A DNA stretch of 28,312 nucleotides, taken from positions 1-28,312 of the forward strand of contig DKZT01000008.1 of assembly GCA_002493755.1 (NCBI GenBank), read 5' to 3'. Shown here piece after piece: positions 5,405-12,998 of the stretch. The DNA is from Ruminococcaceae bacterium UBA7067. GTDB taxonomy: Bacteria; Bacillota; Clostridia; Oscillospirales; Acutalibacteraceae. Numbering within the stretch: the stretch's first letter is position 1; every line of letters begins with the position of its first letter. A model generated the notes under the pieces. It was not told the origin of the DNA, made no database searches, and was given only the letters and a program-made list of their open reading frames with translations. Position numbers and translations under genes: made by a program.

Positions 5405-7834
5405 TTACTGAGAAAGCGCAAGCTTCTGAATTATAATTGCGTCGTATACTGTTATTTCACCGTCATCGTTCATATCTGCGTTTAATTTGCTTTGTTCATC
5501 AAGAGTCGTAAGCCTGAGTCCCGCTTTCTGAACGGTGATTGCGTCAATCAGCGTAACCTTTCTGTCGCCTGTTACATCGCCCTTAATGAAATAGTCTGTC
5601 CATTTGCCGTAGTAAAGCTCGCCCCTGCCCGTAGAGGCTGAATTCTCATAATCGGGAATCCAGACCTGATTTGTCTTAATCGGTGCAATAAGATTCTCTG
5701 TCTGAGCGCCGTTGTTGCCGTTGTTAAAGATGACATTCAGTATGCTTTTGTCAAGCCTGTATTTCCAGTAGCCGTTGCCGCAGTCTGTCATCGTAACACC
5801 GGGCCAAGGCGGTGTTCCCACATCGTCGCTGTCCCACCAGTAGATATAAACCTCGTTCCACTGCGTCTTTGTGTTGTCAAAGTAAACGTAAATATCGTCC
5901 AGTGCGTATTTCATTGCTGCCTGTGTGTCAGTCAATGCGGTGGCAACCTCTACACCATTAGTTGCGGCGCTTATTGCTTCAATGCCTTTGTTATATTCCG
6001 CAAGGAAGCTGCTCCATGATTCGGAATCGTAATCAGCCTCATTAACCGAGTTTTTGTATCTTGTGAGTTCGGCAAGAGCAAGGCTCTGAGCTGTTTGCAG
6101 GTCGACAAAAAAGCTGTCCATAAAATTTTTGCGAGCCGAAATCCATTTAAGATAATACGAAAGCTGGCTTTTGTGCGTCGTTCCTGCGGAGTATACAAGA
6201 ATGGTAGAGCGGATATTCCAGCGTGTATAATTCAGCCTTGCGCTGTCGGAAACAAGGCTTGAATACTGCTCAAAGCTCTTCAGCCTGCCTGTTCCTTCTG
6301 TGTAGCCGTTTAATATGTCAAATGCAGGAACAAATCTTTCGTTCCACAGTCTCTTTGCCTCTTCAATGAAATCCTCGTGCTGTGCAAATTGACCTATAAT
6401 TGTGTAATAGTCGGTTTCGTAGCGCTTTGAAATGCCTGCGAAAATATCAGTAGTTGAGAGCATTGACACGCTGTCCTTGACTGCACTGAGGTTGCCGAAT
6501 GCAACATCATAGTCCCACACCGGTGCAGCGTGAAGCTTGCCGTCGCCCTTGGTGTCGGAGTCCTTATAGAAGAAGCAGCTTGAAATACCTGTGTCAATGT
6601 TTACCGACAGCTCCTCAAGCAGATACATAAGAGCGGCGGATTCAAGGTCAAGATAATCCGTGTAGTGCTTGCCCTTTGAGTTGTAGCCTGTGTCGGAATA
6701 CAGAGCATCCTCCATATCCTGAACAAAATCGGCTATGTAGTTTACCTGCTCGATAGAGTTGACAGTTTTGAGGTCAACCACCTGTTTTCTTGTAGTTATA
6801 AAGTGGCACGGCTCCTCGGGATTTACAACATATTCAAGCAGATAGCCGCCTGTTATATCGTCGGGGTTAAGCGGCAGAGCATAGCCCTGTCTGTTGCCTG
6901 ACTTTGTGAGTGAGTATGACTCAATGTCGTCATTCTGTCCTGCGGCTAAAAGAGCGTCCTCGGTGTTGCCCTGCAAATCTGTGATGCTGACGAGATTGTT
7001 TTTGCCGAGGTCAACCTTTTCGCTGAGCTGATATGTGCCGAGGTATTCGCCGTTTGCATAAAGGTCAAGGAAGCGTGACTCGGGTGAAAAGTCAAGTCCG
7101 ACCTCGTCTGCAAGGTCATATGCAACACGGTTGCGCATCATTGAATGCTCCTGCGCGTTTGCAAGCAGACACCACTTTTTGCTCGACTTCATACCGAGCA
7201 GGCTTGCCTTTTTCGGGAGCTTGATGTTGTACGGCTTCTTGTCAAGCCGCCAGGTTGTGTTTCCTCTGCCTTTGATTGAGTCGAGCGCACCGTCATAGGA
7301 AACAGCACCCTCGCCGTCAACAAGAAGCATCTGACCCGATTCTGCCGTTTCGTGGTATAGGTCGGCGTTGATAGCGTCCATACTGCCGCTTTCGGTTGTG
7401 ATGAACATTGAGGCTATGCTCGATGATTGCATAATGTAGGCGGTGTAGTCCTCGCCGTCGGCGGTAACGGTAAATTCCTTGTTTTTAGGCAAATCAGTGA
7501 GAATGTCGCCGCTTGCGACAGCCTTGCCGTTAATTTCAACGCTGTCAAAGTTGTGATACAGTGCGGCGGATTTAATGTCAGCCGATGTCGGCATCAAGAA
7601 ATAATATACTCCGTCCGTGTGAAGAAACCATTTAACGGCGTCAATTTCTGTAACGCCCGCTGTCTTACAGCCGTCGAGCCATATTGCCTTCTCACCGCTT
7701 GAGCCGACATAAGCCGGAACACCCGATGCGGCTGTGCCGTTGTCTGCGGCAAGCGCACCCGAAAACGGCAAAACAGCCATCAGTACGCAAAGTAGCAGTG
7801 CCGTGATTTTTTTAGCTGAAATGTAATTTTTCAT
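5405..7834 (-). CDS. Secreted CotH-domain protein with CBM26-like module and type I dockerin
   Basis: An 809-residue exported protein. The signal peptide is residues 1-29, with a predicted cut after SGALA. The CotH-type kinase domain spans about 140-560, with RGNTTWRLDKKPYNIKL, WCLLANAQEHSMMRN, LYANGEYLGTYQLSEKV, GGYLLEYV and the metal-site motif PVWDYDVAFGN (D441, D443). A helical FIVAR-like linker follows (about 585-645). Next is a CBM26-like starch-binding module (about 647-730: VYIYWWDSDDVGTPPWPGVTM, NVIFNNGN). The type I dockerin is 752-809, with two Ca-loop repeats, GDVTGDRKVTLIDAITVQK and ADMNDDGEITVYDAIIIQK. CotH proteins are protein kinases in spores and recur in cellulosomal proteomes. 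Here the dockerin implies attachment to a cohesin scaffold and the CBM implies starch or granule binding. AGGAGG precedes the ATG. No partner genes are adjacent. Confidence 0.92.
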   Translation of the reverse strand: MKNYISAKKITALLLCVLMAVLPFSGALAADNGTAASGVPAYVGSSGEKAIWLDGCKTAGVTEIDAVKWFLHTDGVYYFLMPTSADIKSAALYHNFDSVEINGKAVASGDILTDLPKNKEFTVTADGEDYTAYIMQSSSIASMFITTESGSMDAINADLYHETAESGQMLLVDGEGAVSYDGALDSIKGRGNTTWRLDKKPYNIKLPKKASLLGMKSSKKWCLLANAQEHSMMRNRVAYDLADEVGLDFSPESRFLDLYANGEYLGTYQLSEKVDLGKNNLVSITDLQGNTEDALLAAGQNDDIESYSLTKSGNRQGYALPLNPDDITGGYLLEYVVNPEEPCHFITTRKQVVDLKTVNSIEQVNYIADFVQDMEDALYSDTGYNSKGKHYTDYLDLESAALMYLLEELSVNIDTGISSCFFYKDSDTKGDGKLHAAPVWDYDVAFGNLSAVKDSVSMLSTTDIFAGISKRYETDYYTIIGQFAQHEDFIEEAKRLWNERFVPAFDILNGYTEGTGRLKSFEQYSSLVSDSARLNYTRWNIRSTILVYSAGTTHKSQLSYYLKWISARKNFMDSFFVDLQTAQSLALAELTRYKNSVNEADYDSESWSSFLAEYNKGIEAISAATNGVEVATALTDTQAAMKYALDDIYVYFDNTKTQWNEVYIYWWDSDDVGTPPWPGVTMTDCGNGYWKYRLDKSILNVIFNNGNNGAQTENLIAPIKTNQVWIPDYENSASTGRGELYYGKWTDYFIKGDVTGDRKVTLIDAITVQKAGLRLTTLDEQSKLNADMNDDGEITVYDAIIIQKLALSQ

Positions 7835-7950
7835 TTGATTTCCTCCTGCGTTTAAAATTCCTTTAAGATAATTATACTACTGTCGGGCAACTATTTATAT
7901 TGATGGAGTTTTAGAAAATAGCAGAGGGAATTTGTGCATTTTATTATAAG

Positions 7951-8500
7951 AGTGGAGATGTGCGGCTGCGCCGCAGAGAAGAGAGAAAAGAGAAGAGAAT
8001 TGGTAGTCGCCGCAAGCGGCGCTTTCAAAAAGAATGGAGAGTGGAGATGAGTTTCGCAACGAGTACAGCCTCCCTTTCAAGGGAGGGGGACCGCTTGCGG
8101 TGGAAGGATGCCGCTCGAACCGATGGATGTCTTGGATAGTTTCAGCAGAGCGAGCATACACCCCTCAGTCGCCTTCGGCGCCAGCTCCCCTCAATGGGAG
8201 CCTGAATTTTGTCACACATTCAGCAGAGCGACCGCAACCCTCAGTCAGTTACGCCGACAGCTCCCTTCAAAGGGCGCCAAAACCACGTTTCGGGTAACAG
8301 CAGTTGTTGCACACTTCTTTATTCAAAGAGCAGCGAAGCTGCGACACCTTAACATTTGCCGAAGGCAAATATTTCATAGCGGAGCTATTTCATATCGCGA
8401 AGCGATATTTCACAAATCCCAAAGGGATTTATTTCATTGCACAGCGGCGTAGCCGCCCATCTCCACTCTCCACTCTTCACTCTCCACTCTCCACTCTCAA
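7951..8500. repeat. Large composite intergenic repeat block (CotH gene to birA)
   Basis: The roughly 660-bp gap has no credible gene. It starts with purine heptads around GCGGCTGCGCCGC (7962-7975) and continues with GTCGCCGCAAGCGGCG, GAGTGGAGATGAGTTTCGCAACGAG, and the module CTCCCTTTCAAGGGAG / CAGCAGAGCGAGCATACACC / CAGCTCCC, which appears partly duplicated at 8066-8270. Array B follows (8341-8452). It closes with CCACTCTCCACTCTTCACTC tracts (8460-8498), complementary to the opening purine tract. The closing tract abuts the birA stop codon. Confidence 0.8.
8341..8452 (+). repeat. ATTTCA-linked hairpin array, copy B
   Basis: Hairpins GCAGC-GAA-GCTGC (from 8331), ATTTGCC-GAA-GGCAAAT, ATAGC-GGA-GCTAT, ATCGC-GAA-GCGAT and AAATCCC-AAA-GGGATTT, joined by ATTTCA(T/C). 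It ends with GCGGC-GTA-GCCGC. This copy lies between convergent or tail regions, not directly upstream of a start codon. Confidence 0.85.
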
Positions 8501-9468
8501 TATATCCCCTGCACCGCGACCTCGCCTGTGCTGATATATTTTTTTTCGCCGCTGTCGGTTTCGATAATCAGGCCGCCGTCTGGTGCAATGTCAATAGCTG
8601 TGCCGCTGATTTCTTCGCCGCCGCGCTGAGTGCCGACGTGCCTGCCGATGGTTGCGCACAGCGTTTTATATTCGTCCTTTAAAGCCTCAAAGCCGCCCAT
8701 TATAAACTCATTGTAGACGTCCTCAAAGCTCTGCGCAAGCCTTGCTATTATTTCACTGCGGCTGAAGCTTCTGTCCTTTTCAAGGAATAGAGAGGTTGCC
8801 TTTTCCTTGATTTCATCGGGAAAGGAGCGGTTGTTGACGTTTATGCCCATTCCTACTACGGCAAAGGACACGGCGTTATCCTCAATCGTCATTTCCGTAA
8901 GAATACCGCACAGCTTTTTTCTGCCGATAATAATATCATTCGGCCACTTAATTTTTGCGCCGAAGTCTGCAATACCGTTTATCGCATTGCAAAGGGCAAG
9001 TCCTGCCGCAAGCGTTATGCACGGAACCTGTGACGGCGGCAAATCGGGACGGAGCAGAATGCTGACATAAACGCTTGTACCCTTGGGCGATTTCCACACC
9101 CTGCCGAGCCTGCCCTTGCCTGCAAGCTGTTCGTCTGACACTACGGTCAGGCCCTGCTTCTCGCCCTGCCTTGCACGGCGCTTTATCTCCTCGTTTGTCG
9201 AGTCAACGCTGTCGAGCACTACCGTCGGTCTGCCGATAAATAAAGTGGTGAGCCTTTCGTTTATCTCCTGCGCCGACAGCCTGTCAGGCTCGCTTATAAG
9301 CTTATAGCCTCTGTTTGTCGCGCTGTCTATCTCATAGCCCTGTGAGCGAAGAGCCTTGATATGCTTGCTTATGCCGTTTCGTGAAATGCCGAGCGAATCG
9401 GATATTTCCTGCCCCGAAATATATCCGCCTCTGTGCAGAAATTCGAGAATTGAATCAACCGTACTCAA
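8497..9468 (-). CDS. birA: Bifunctional biotin-protein ligase / biotin repressor
   Basis: A 323-residue group II BirA. The N-terminal winged helix-turn-helix (about 1-60: SGQEISDSLGISRNGISKHIKAL) is followed by the catalytic BPL domain, with the biotinyl-AMP loop GKGRLGR (117-123), KWPNDI (174-179) and GMGINV (206-211), and a C-terminal SH3-like domain ending in STGEVAVQGIY. It activates biotin and transfers it to carboxylase carrier proteins, and likely represses biotin uptake or synthesis genes. The start is UUG at 9468, the only in-frame start next to AAGGA (about 10 nt upstream); a weak start is plausible for a low-abundance regulator. A dyad lies just upstream. It is monocistronic here. 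Confidence 0.93.
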   Translation of the reverse strand: MSTVDSILEFLHRGGYISGQEISDSLGISRNGISKHIKALRSQGYEIDSATNRGYKLISEPDRLSAQEINERLTTLFIGRPTVVLDSVDSTNEEIKRRARQGEKQGLTVVSDEQLAGKGRLGRVWKSPKGTSVYVSILLRPDLPPSQVPCITLAAGLALCNAINGIADFGAKIKWPNDIIIGRKKLCGILTEMTIEDNAVSFAVVGMGINVNNRSFPDEIKEKATSLFLEKDRSFSRSEIIARLAQSFEDVYNEFIMGGFEALKDEYKTLCATIGRHVGTQRGGEEISGTAIDIAPDGGLIIETDSGEKKYISTGEVAVQGIY

Positions 9469-9486
9469 AATATATCAGTCCTTGTG

Positions 9487-9510
9487 ATTAATAGTAATGC
9501 TGTTATTAAT
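9487..9510. promoter_or_regulatory. Dyad upstream of birA
   Basis: ATTAATA (9487-9493) and TATTAAT (9504-9510) form a perfect 7-bp inverted repeat with a 10-bp spacer, just upstream of the birA ribosome binding site. It could be an operator, possibly for BirA itself. However, known Gram-positive BirA sites are TGTWAAC-type repeats with a longer spacer, so this is only a candidate. Confidence 0.25.
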
Positions 9511-9531
9511 GCCGTTATTTTACATTCAATG

Positions 9532-9716
9532 TCATCAACTTAAGCACGAAACCTGAAACGAGATTGTAGGGAACCGGCTTGCCTGTTCCGGTCTGAGCCG
9601 CAGAGTGTTATACTCGATACTGATTTTGTGGAGCATTGCAGTAAATATGCCTATCCCGGAACGGTCAAGACCGTTCCCTACGAACATTTTCGGAATACGG
9701 ATCCTTAAGTTGATGA
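9532..9716. mobile_element. MITE-like element bounded by 13-17 bp inverted repeats
   Basis: TCATCAACTTAAG (9532-9544) is perfectly repeated in inverse as CTTAAGTTGATGA (9704-9716). The match extends to 17 bp with one mismatch. Inside is the module at 9566-9681, starting GTAGGGAACCGGCTTGCCTG and ending GTCAAGACCGTTCCCTAC. A second copy of the inner module lies at 16896-17010, without the outer repeats. It has no coding capacity. The structure fits a non-autonomous transposable element or a nested repeat. Confidence 0.7.
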
Positions 9717-9997
9717 TATTGCCTTTACTTTCCGATTATAGCATAGCGGTGCAGTGAAAACAAGCTTTTGGAAATTGCTGTTGAATCTTTGGCTGCGCTG
9801 AGCAAAATTATGTAAAAAGGTGTTTATTTTGCTTTTATCGAAAAATAGTATAGTTCTTTTATGCTATTATTGTTAGACGTGGAGAAGGCAATCTGCCTTA
9901 ATATAAGCTAATTCCAAGATTTACAGCGTTTTAATACGGTTTTATACCTTGCTCTGCTTGGTATCACAAGTCATACAGTAAGAAAGGAAGATTTCGT
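9717..9997 (+). other. Leader and promoter region of the transketolase operon
   Basis: About 280 nt without a gene. It is AT-rich between 9800 and 9880 (TTGCTT, TATAGT and TATTAT elements, none with a clean 17-bp pairing). It is followed by a small hairpin, AAGGCA-ATC-TGCCTT (9885-9899), and an imperfect one around ATACCTTGCTCTGCTTGGTAT. I recognise no riboswitch. AGAAAGGAAG precedes the start codon. Confidence 0.35.
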
Positions 9998-10843
9998 ATG
10001 AACAGTACAGAAATTCTTGAGCTTAAAAAGCTCGCCTGCAAAGCGAGAATGGGCGCAATTATCGGTACCTACAATGCAAAATCGGGTCATCCGGGCGGCT
10101 CGCTGTCAGCAGCCGACATTTTCACCTATCTCTATTTCAAGGAGATGAATGCAGACGCAAAAGACCCGAAAAACCCCGACAGAGACCGCTTTGTGCTTTC
10201 AAAGGGTCACGGCTGTCCCAGCCTTTATGCAACTCTTGCTTTAAAGGGCTACTTCCCGTTTGAGGAGCTTGAAAATCTTCGCCACGTCGGCGCAATGCTC
10301 CAGGGTCACCCCGATATGAAGGGCACTCCGGGTATTGATATGAGCAGCGGCTCGCTCGGTCAGGGAGTATCTGCGGCTTGCGGTATGGCGGCTGCCGGTA
10401 AGCTTGACGGCAGGGATTACCGTGTTTACACCGTTTTAGGCGACGGCGAATGTGAAGAGGGTCAGGTATGGGAGGCTGCAATGTTTGCTTCTCACTACAA
10501 GCTTGACAATCTGTGCGTTATCGTTGACAACAACGGACTTCAGATTGACGGCAAGGTTGAGGACGTTGCAGGACTTTGCAATTTAAAGGAAAAGTTTGAG
10601 GCTTTCGGCTTCGGTGCAATCGAAATTGACGGTCACGACTTTGAGGATATAGAAAAGGCTATGAACGCAGCCCGCGAGTGCAAGGGCAAGCCGTTTGCGG
10701 TTATCGCTAAGACGGTAAAGGGCAAGGGCGTTTCATTTATGGAAAACCAGGTTGGCTGGCACGGCGTTGCTCCTAACGATGAGCAGTACAAGCAGGCTAT
10801 GGCTGAGCTTGAGCAGCAGCTTAAAGAGACAGAGGAGGCGTAA
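9998..10843 (+). CDS. Transketolase, N-terminal (TPP-binding) subunit
   Basis: A 281-residue thiamine-diphosphate-binding half of a split transketolase, which moves two-carbon ketol units in the non-oxidative pentose phosphate pathway. Visible motifs are GHPGGSLSAAD (H31), FVLSKGHGCPSLY, GSLGQGVSAACGMA and the ThDP/Mg signature GDGECEEGQVWEA (148-160) to VDNNG (N178, N179). The length is that of the N-subunits of split enzymes in Clostridia. The partner subunit starts 3 nt downstream, so the two are co-translated and form the active heterotetramer. The start is ATG 9998 after AGAAAGGAAG. Confidence 0.95.
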   Translation: MNSTEILELKKLACKARMGAIIGTYNAKSGHPGGSLSAADIFTYLYFKEMNADAKDPKNPDRDRFVLSKGHGCPSLYATLALKGYFPFEELENLRHVGAMLQGHPDMKGTPGIDMSSGSLGQGVSAACGMAAAGKLDGRDYRVYTVLGDGECEEGQVWEAAMFASHYKLDNLCVIVDNNGLQIDGKVEDVAGLCNLKEKFEAFGFGAIEIDGHDFEDIEKAMNAARECKGKPFAVIAKTVKGKGVSFMENQVGWHGVAPNDEQYKQAMAELEQQLKETEEA

Positions 10844-10846
10844 GCG

Positions 10847-11794
10847 ATGGCAGAAGTAATAAACAAGGCGACAAGAGAGAGCTTTGGTATGGCTCTTTGC
10901 GAGCTTGCAAAAACAAATAAAGACATTGTTGCGCTGGACGCCGACCTTTCCGGCTCAACAAAAACGGCGATGTTCCAAAAGGCGTTTCCCGAAAGATTTT
11001 TCAACTGCGGTATAGCCGAGGGCAATATGATAAGCACAGCGGCAGGACTTGCCGCCTGCGGAAAAATTCCGTTCGCCGCATCGTTTGCAATGTTTGCAAC
11101 GGGCAGAGCGTATGAGCAGATAAGAAACTCGGTCGCTTATCCGCACCTGAATGTTAAAATCGCAGGCTCTCACGCAGGCATTTCCGTCGGCGAGGACGGC
11201 GCAACTCACCAGTGCTGTGAGGATATTGCGCTGATGAAAACTCTGCCTGGTATGACGATTATCAACCCTGCCGACCACTGGGAAATGATGGCGGCTGTAA
11301 AGGCGGCTGTTGAGTATAACGGACCTGTATATCTCCGTCTTGGCAGACTTGCCGTTGACAGCTTCAATGACCCCGACAATTACAGCTTCACTCTCGGCAA
11401 GGGCATCACACTGCACGAGGGCAATGACATCACCGTTATCGCAACGGGCATTATTGTTAAGGACGCATTAGAGGCAGTAAAAGAGCTTGAGGCTCAGGGC
11501 ATCAATGCAAGGCTTATCAATATCCACACAATAAAGCCGATTGATGAGGACATCATTGTTAAGGCGGCTAAGGAAACAGGCAGAATTGTAACCGTTGAGG
11601 AGCATAATGTTGTCGGCGGTCTCGGCGACAGCGTATGCGATGTTACCGCAAGAAAGTGTCCTGTTCCCGTTACAAAAATCGGTATTCAGGACCAGTTCGG
11701 CTATTCAGGCCCTGCAAAGGAGCTTCTGAAGCTGTTTGGTCTTTCAAAGGAAAACATCGCAAAGGTAGTTTCCGATATAGTTAAGAATAACTGA
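10847..11794 (+). CDS. Transketolase, C-terminal subunit
   Basis: A 315-residue partner of the preceding gene. It carries the pyrimidine-binding domain with DADLSGSTKT, the catalytic-glutamate motif CGIAEGNM (E58), FAMFATGRAYEQIRNSVAYP and SHAGISVGEDGATHQ. The C-terminal transketolase domain follows (ITVIATGIIVKDALEA, VEEHNVVGGLGD). Family knowledge places the active site at the interface of the two subunits. The operon ends at the terminator at 11815-11854. DXS-like and pyruvate-dehydrogenase E1 beta paralogues share the fold, but the pairing with a 281-residue N-subunit fits split transketolase best. Confidence 0.95.
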   Translation: MAEVINKATRESFGMALCELAKTNKDIVALDADLSGSTKTAMFQKAFPERFFNCGIAEGNMISTAAGLAACGKIPFAASFAMFATGRAYEQIRNSVAYPHLNVKIAGSHAGISVGEDGATHQCCEDIALMKTLPGMTIINPADHWEMMAAVKAAVEYNGPVYLRLGRLAVDSFNDPDNYSFTLGKGITLHEGNDITVIATGIIVKDALEAVKELEAQGINARLINIHTIKPIDEDIIVKAAKETGRIVTVEEHNVVGGLGDSVCDVTARKCPVPVTKIGIQDQFGYSGPAKELLKLFGLSKENIAKVVSDIVKNN

Positions 11795-11814
11795 TGCCTG
11801 TATTAAAAAATTCA

Positions 11815-11854
11815 ACGTCTCCCGTACCTTTTGGTGCAGGAGACGGCTTTTTTT
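11815..11854 (+). terminator. Terminator of the transketolase operon
   Basis: CGTCTCC...GGAGACG with additional inner pairs (GTACC/GGTGC) around TTTT, then GCTTTTTTT. It is a strong intrinsic terminator 21 nt after the stop. Confidence 0.92.
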
Positions 11855-12134
11855 AGAGTGAAGAGTGGAGCGGTGCAAGCACCGCAATGAAGAAATGAAG
11901 AATGAAGTCGCTTCGCTAATGAAGTGTGCCTTACGGCACATTGTGGTTGTCGCAGCTTCGCTGCTCCGAAATCAAAAAAATACTCGTAACGAGGTCTTGG
12001 CTCCCTTTCAAGGGAGCTGTCAGCGTAGCTGACTGAGGGTTGCGCTCGCTCTGCTGAAATTATCCCAGACATTCATCGGTTCGACCCGGAACAGGCAAGC
12101 CAGTTCCCTACACCCTCGTTTCGGGTTTCCCGCT
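11855..12134. repeat. Composite intergenic repeat block after transketolase
   Basis: The region 11795-12139 has no gene. After the terminator it holds AGAGTGAAGAGTGGAG heptads, CGGTGC-AA-GCACCG, GTCGCTTCGCTAATGAAG, GTGCC-TTAC-GGCAC, GCAGC-TTC-GCTGC, CTCCCTTTCAAGGGAG with CAGC-GTA-GCTG, and CCGGAACAGGCAAGCCAGTT-CCCTAC. The part at 11858-11950 is the near reverse complement of 15395-15475. The U-run of the terminator touches the first heptad. Confidence 0.8.
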
Positions 12135-12139
12135 TAAGT

Positions 12140-12589
12140 TTACAACATTATCTTTTCAGCAAGATTAAGTACGGTTTTTCCTTTCTTTTCCGAAAGTTCT
12201 TTGAACTTTGCGGCGTCGCCTGTGATGTGGCTGACGTAAGCTACAACGTAATCAGACCTGTCTAACATCCAAATGTTACGTTTGTTTATTGCGTATTTTG
12301 GAGGTACATTTTCCAGTGCATCAGGAAATATAGTATCAGAATAATCTTCGTTATACGATTTTTTCGTTTTATAGGGCATATATGCAAGCACTACGGCGTA
12401 ATTTATATGCGAATATTTTTGTTTTAGTTGCTTTAGAACTTTTCTGACCATATTATCGAAGTTTCCGTTATTGCCTACGTAAAATAAATTAACCTGTTCT
12501 TTTTCAATCAAATTTATTAGAGTCGATCGTAAGGTCGGCTCTATTTTTTCGGATACATCTCTGTGACCGAAGAATGTACAAGTGCTCAT
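12140..12589 (-). CDS. SLOG-family protein (FGHRD type)
   Basis: A 149-residue cytosolic protein. The N-terminal CTFFGHRDV, then helix LRSTLINLIEKEQVNLFYVGNNGNFDNMVRKVLKQLKQKY, strand YAVVLAYMPY and the late motif DRSDYVVAYVSHITGDAAKF, match the small SLOG/DUF1273-like Rossmannoid family common in Clostridia. SLOG domains are proposed to bind nucleotide-derived ligands, and some act in bacterial conflict systems. For this small stand-alone type no biochemical role is established. GGGAGAG lies 5 nt before the ATG. The gene has a strong promoter in the shared region with the divergent XRE gene, and operator-like sites there suggest co-regulation. Confidence 0.75.
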   Translation of the reverse strand: MSTCTFFGHRDVSEKIEPTLRSTLINLIEKEQVNLFYVGNNGNFDNMVRKVLKQLKQKYSHINYAVVLAYMPYKTKKSYNEDYSDTIFPDALENVPPKYAINKRNIWMLDRSDYVVAYVSHITGDAAKFKELSEKKGKTVLNLAEKIML

Positions 12590-12601
12590 AATATCTCTCC
12601 C

Positions 12602-12673
12602 TATATGGGGGGCTATATCCCCTTAATATATACGATTATAATCCCCATAATAAAAAAGTCAAGGGGGATATAT
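12602..12673. promoter_or_regulatory. Divergent promoter with repeated GGGGATATA-type operators
   Basis: For the minus-strand gene, TTGACT (plus coordinates 12658-12663, complement) and TATAAT (12636-12641) stand 16 bp apart. The region carries several G4-ATAT blocks in both orientations: TATATGGGGG (12603-12612), CTATATCCCCTT (12613-12624), ATCCCCAT (12641-12648) and AAGGGGGATATATA (12660-12673). The last overlaps the -35 of the minus promoter and the XRE ribosome binding site. It is a plausible operator cluster for the XRE protein. The repeats are seen; the binding is inferred. Confidence 0.6.
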
Positions 12674-12874
12674 ATGATTGTGTACGACAAGCTTTGGGTT
12701 ACAATGAAGAATAAAGGTGTTTCAACATATGTTTTGCGTGAAAGGTGCGGCATTGACAGTAAAACAGTTCGTCGGCTTAAGGCAAACGAGAATATAGAAA
12801 CAAAAACTCTGGATAAGCTTTGTACTGCGTTAGATTGCAGAATAGAGGATATTGCAGAGTTTATAAAGGAATAA
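12674..12874 (+). CDS. Small XRE/Cro-like transcriptional regulator
   Basis: A 66-residue protein that is essentially one lambda-repressor-like helix-turn-helix. WVTMKNKGVSTYVLRERCGIDSKTVRRLKANENIETKTLDKLCTALDCRIEDIAEFI has the usual five-helix spacing, with the recognition helix around SKTVRRLK. The start is ATG 12674, preceded by AAGGGGG at 12661-12667. The in-frame upstream extension to 12563 runs into the divergent SLOG gene and is rejected. Cro-like size and divergence from the SLOG gene suggest it represses both through the G4-ATAT sites. Confidence 0.85.
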   Translation: MIVYDKLWVTMKNKGVSTYVLRERCGIDSKTVRRLKANENIETKTLDKLCTALDCRIEDIAEFIKE

Positions 12875-12920
12875 GGTGCGACTTCGCCGCAAAATTTTTT
12901 CTAAAATCACCGACAAATTA

Positions 12921-12949
12921 TTGACAAAATATCTGCGTGACTGTATAAT
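12921..12949 (+). promoter_or_regulatory. Perfect consensus sigma-A promoter for yceD-rpmF
   Basis: TTGACA (12921-12926), a 17-bp spacer and TATAAT (12944-12949) match the consensus at all 12 positions. Transcription should begin near 12956, 43 nt before the yceD start, as expected for a ribosomal-protein operon with high expression. Confidence 0.92.
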
Positions 12950-12998
12950 ATTATTCGGTGTTTTAATGTGCCGCAATTTGCGTCAAAGAGGTGTGCTT

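Noticed and set aside
7895..8534. Several 76-114 codon ORFs on both strands in the CotH-birA gap
   Set aside because: They translate repeat modules (for example HSPLSTLHSPLST from heptads), lack ribosome binding sites, and vary as the repeats vary.
11812..12072. 86-codon minus-strand ORF after the transketolase operon
   Set aside because: It runs through the terminator hairpin and repeat modules and has no coding features.
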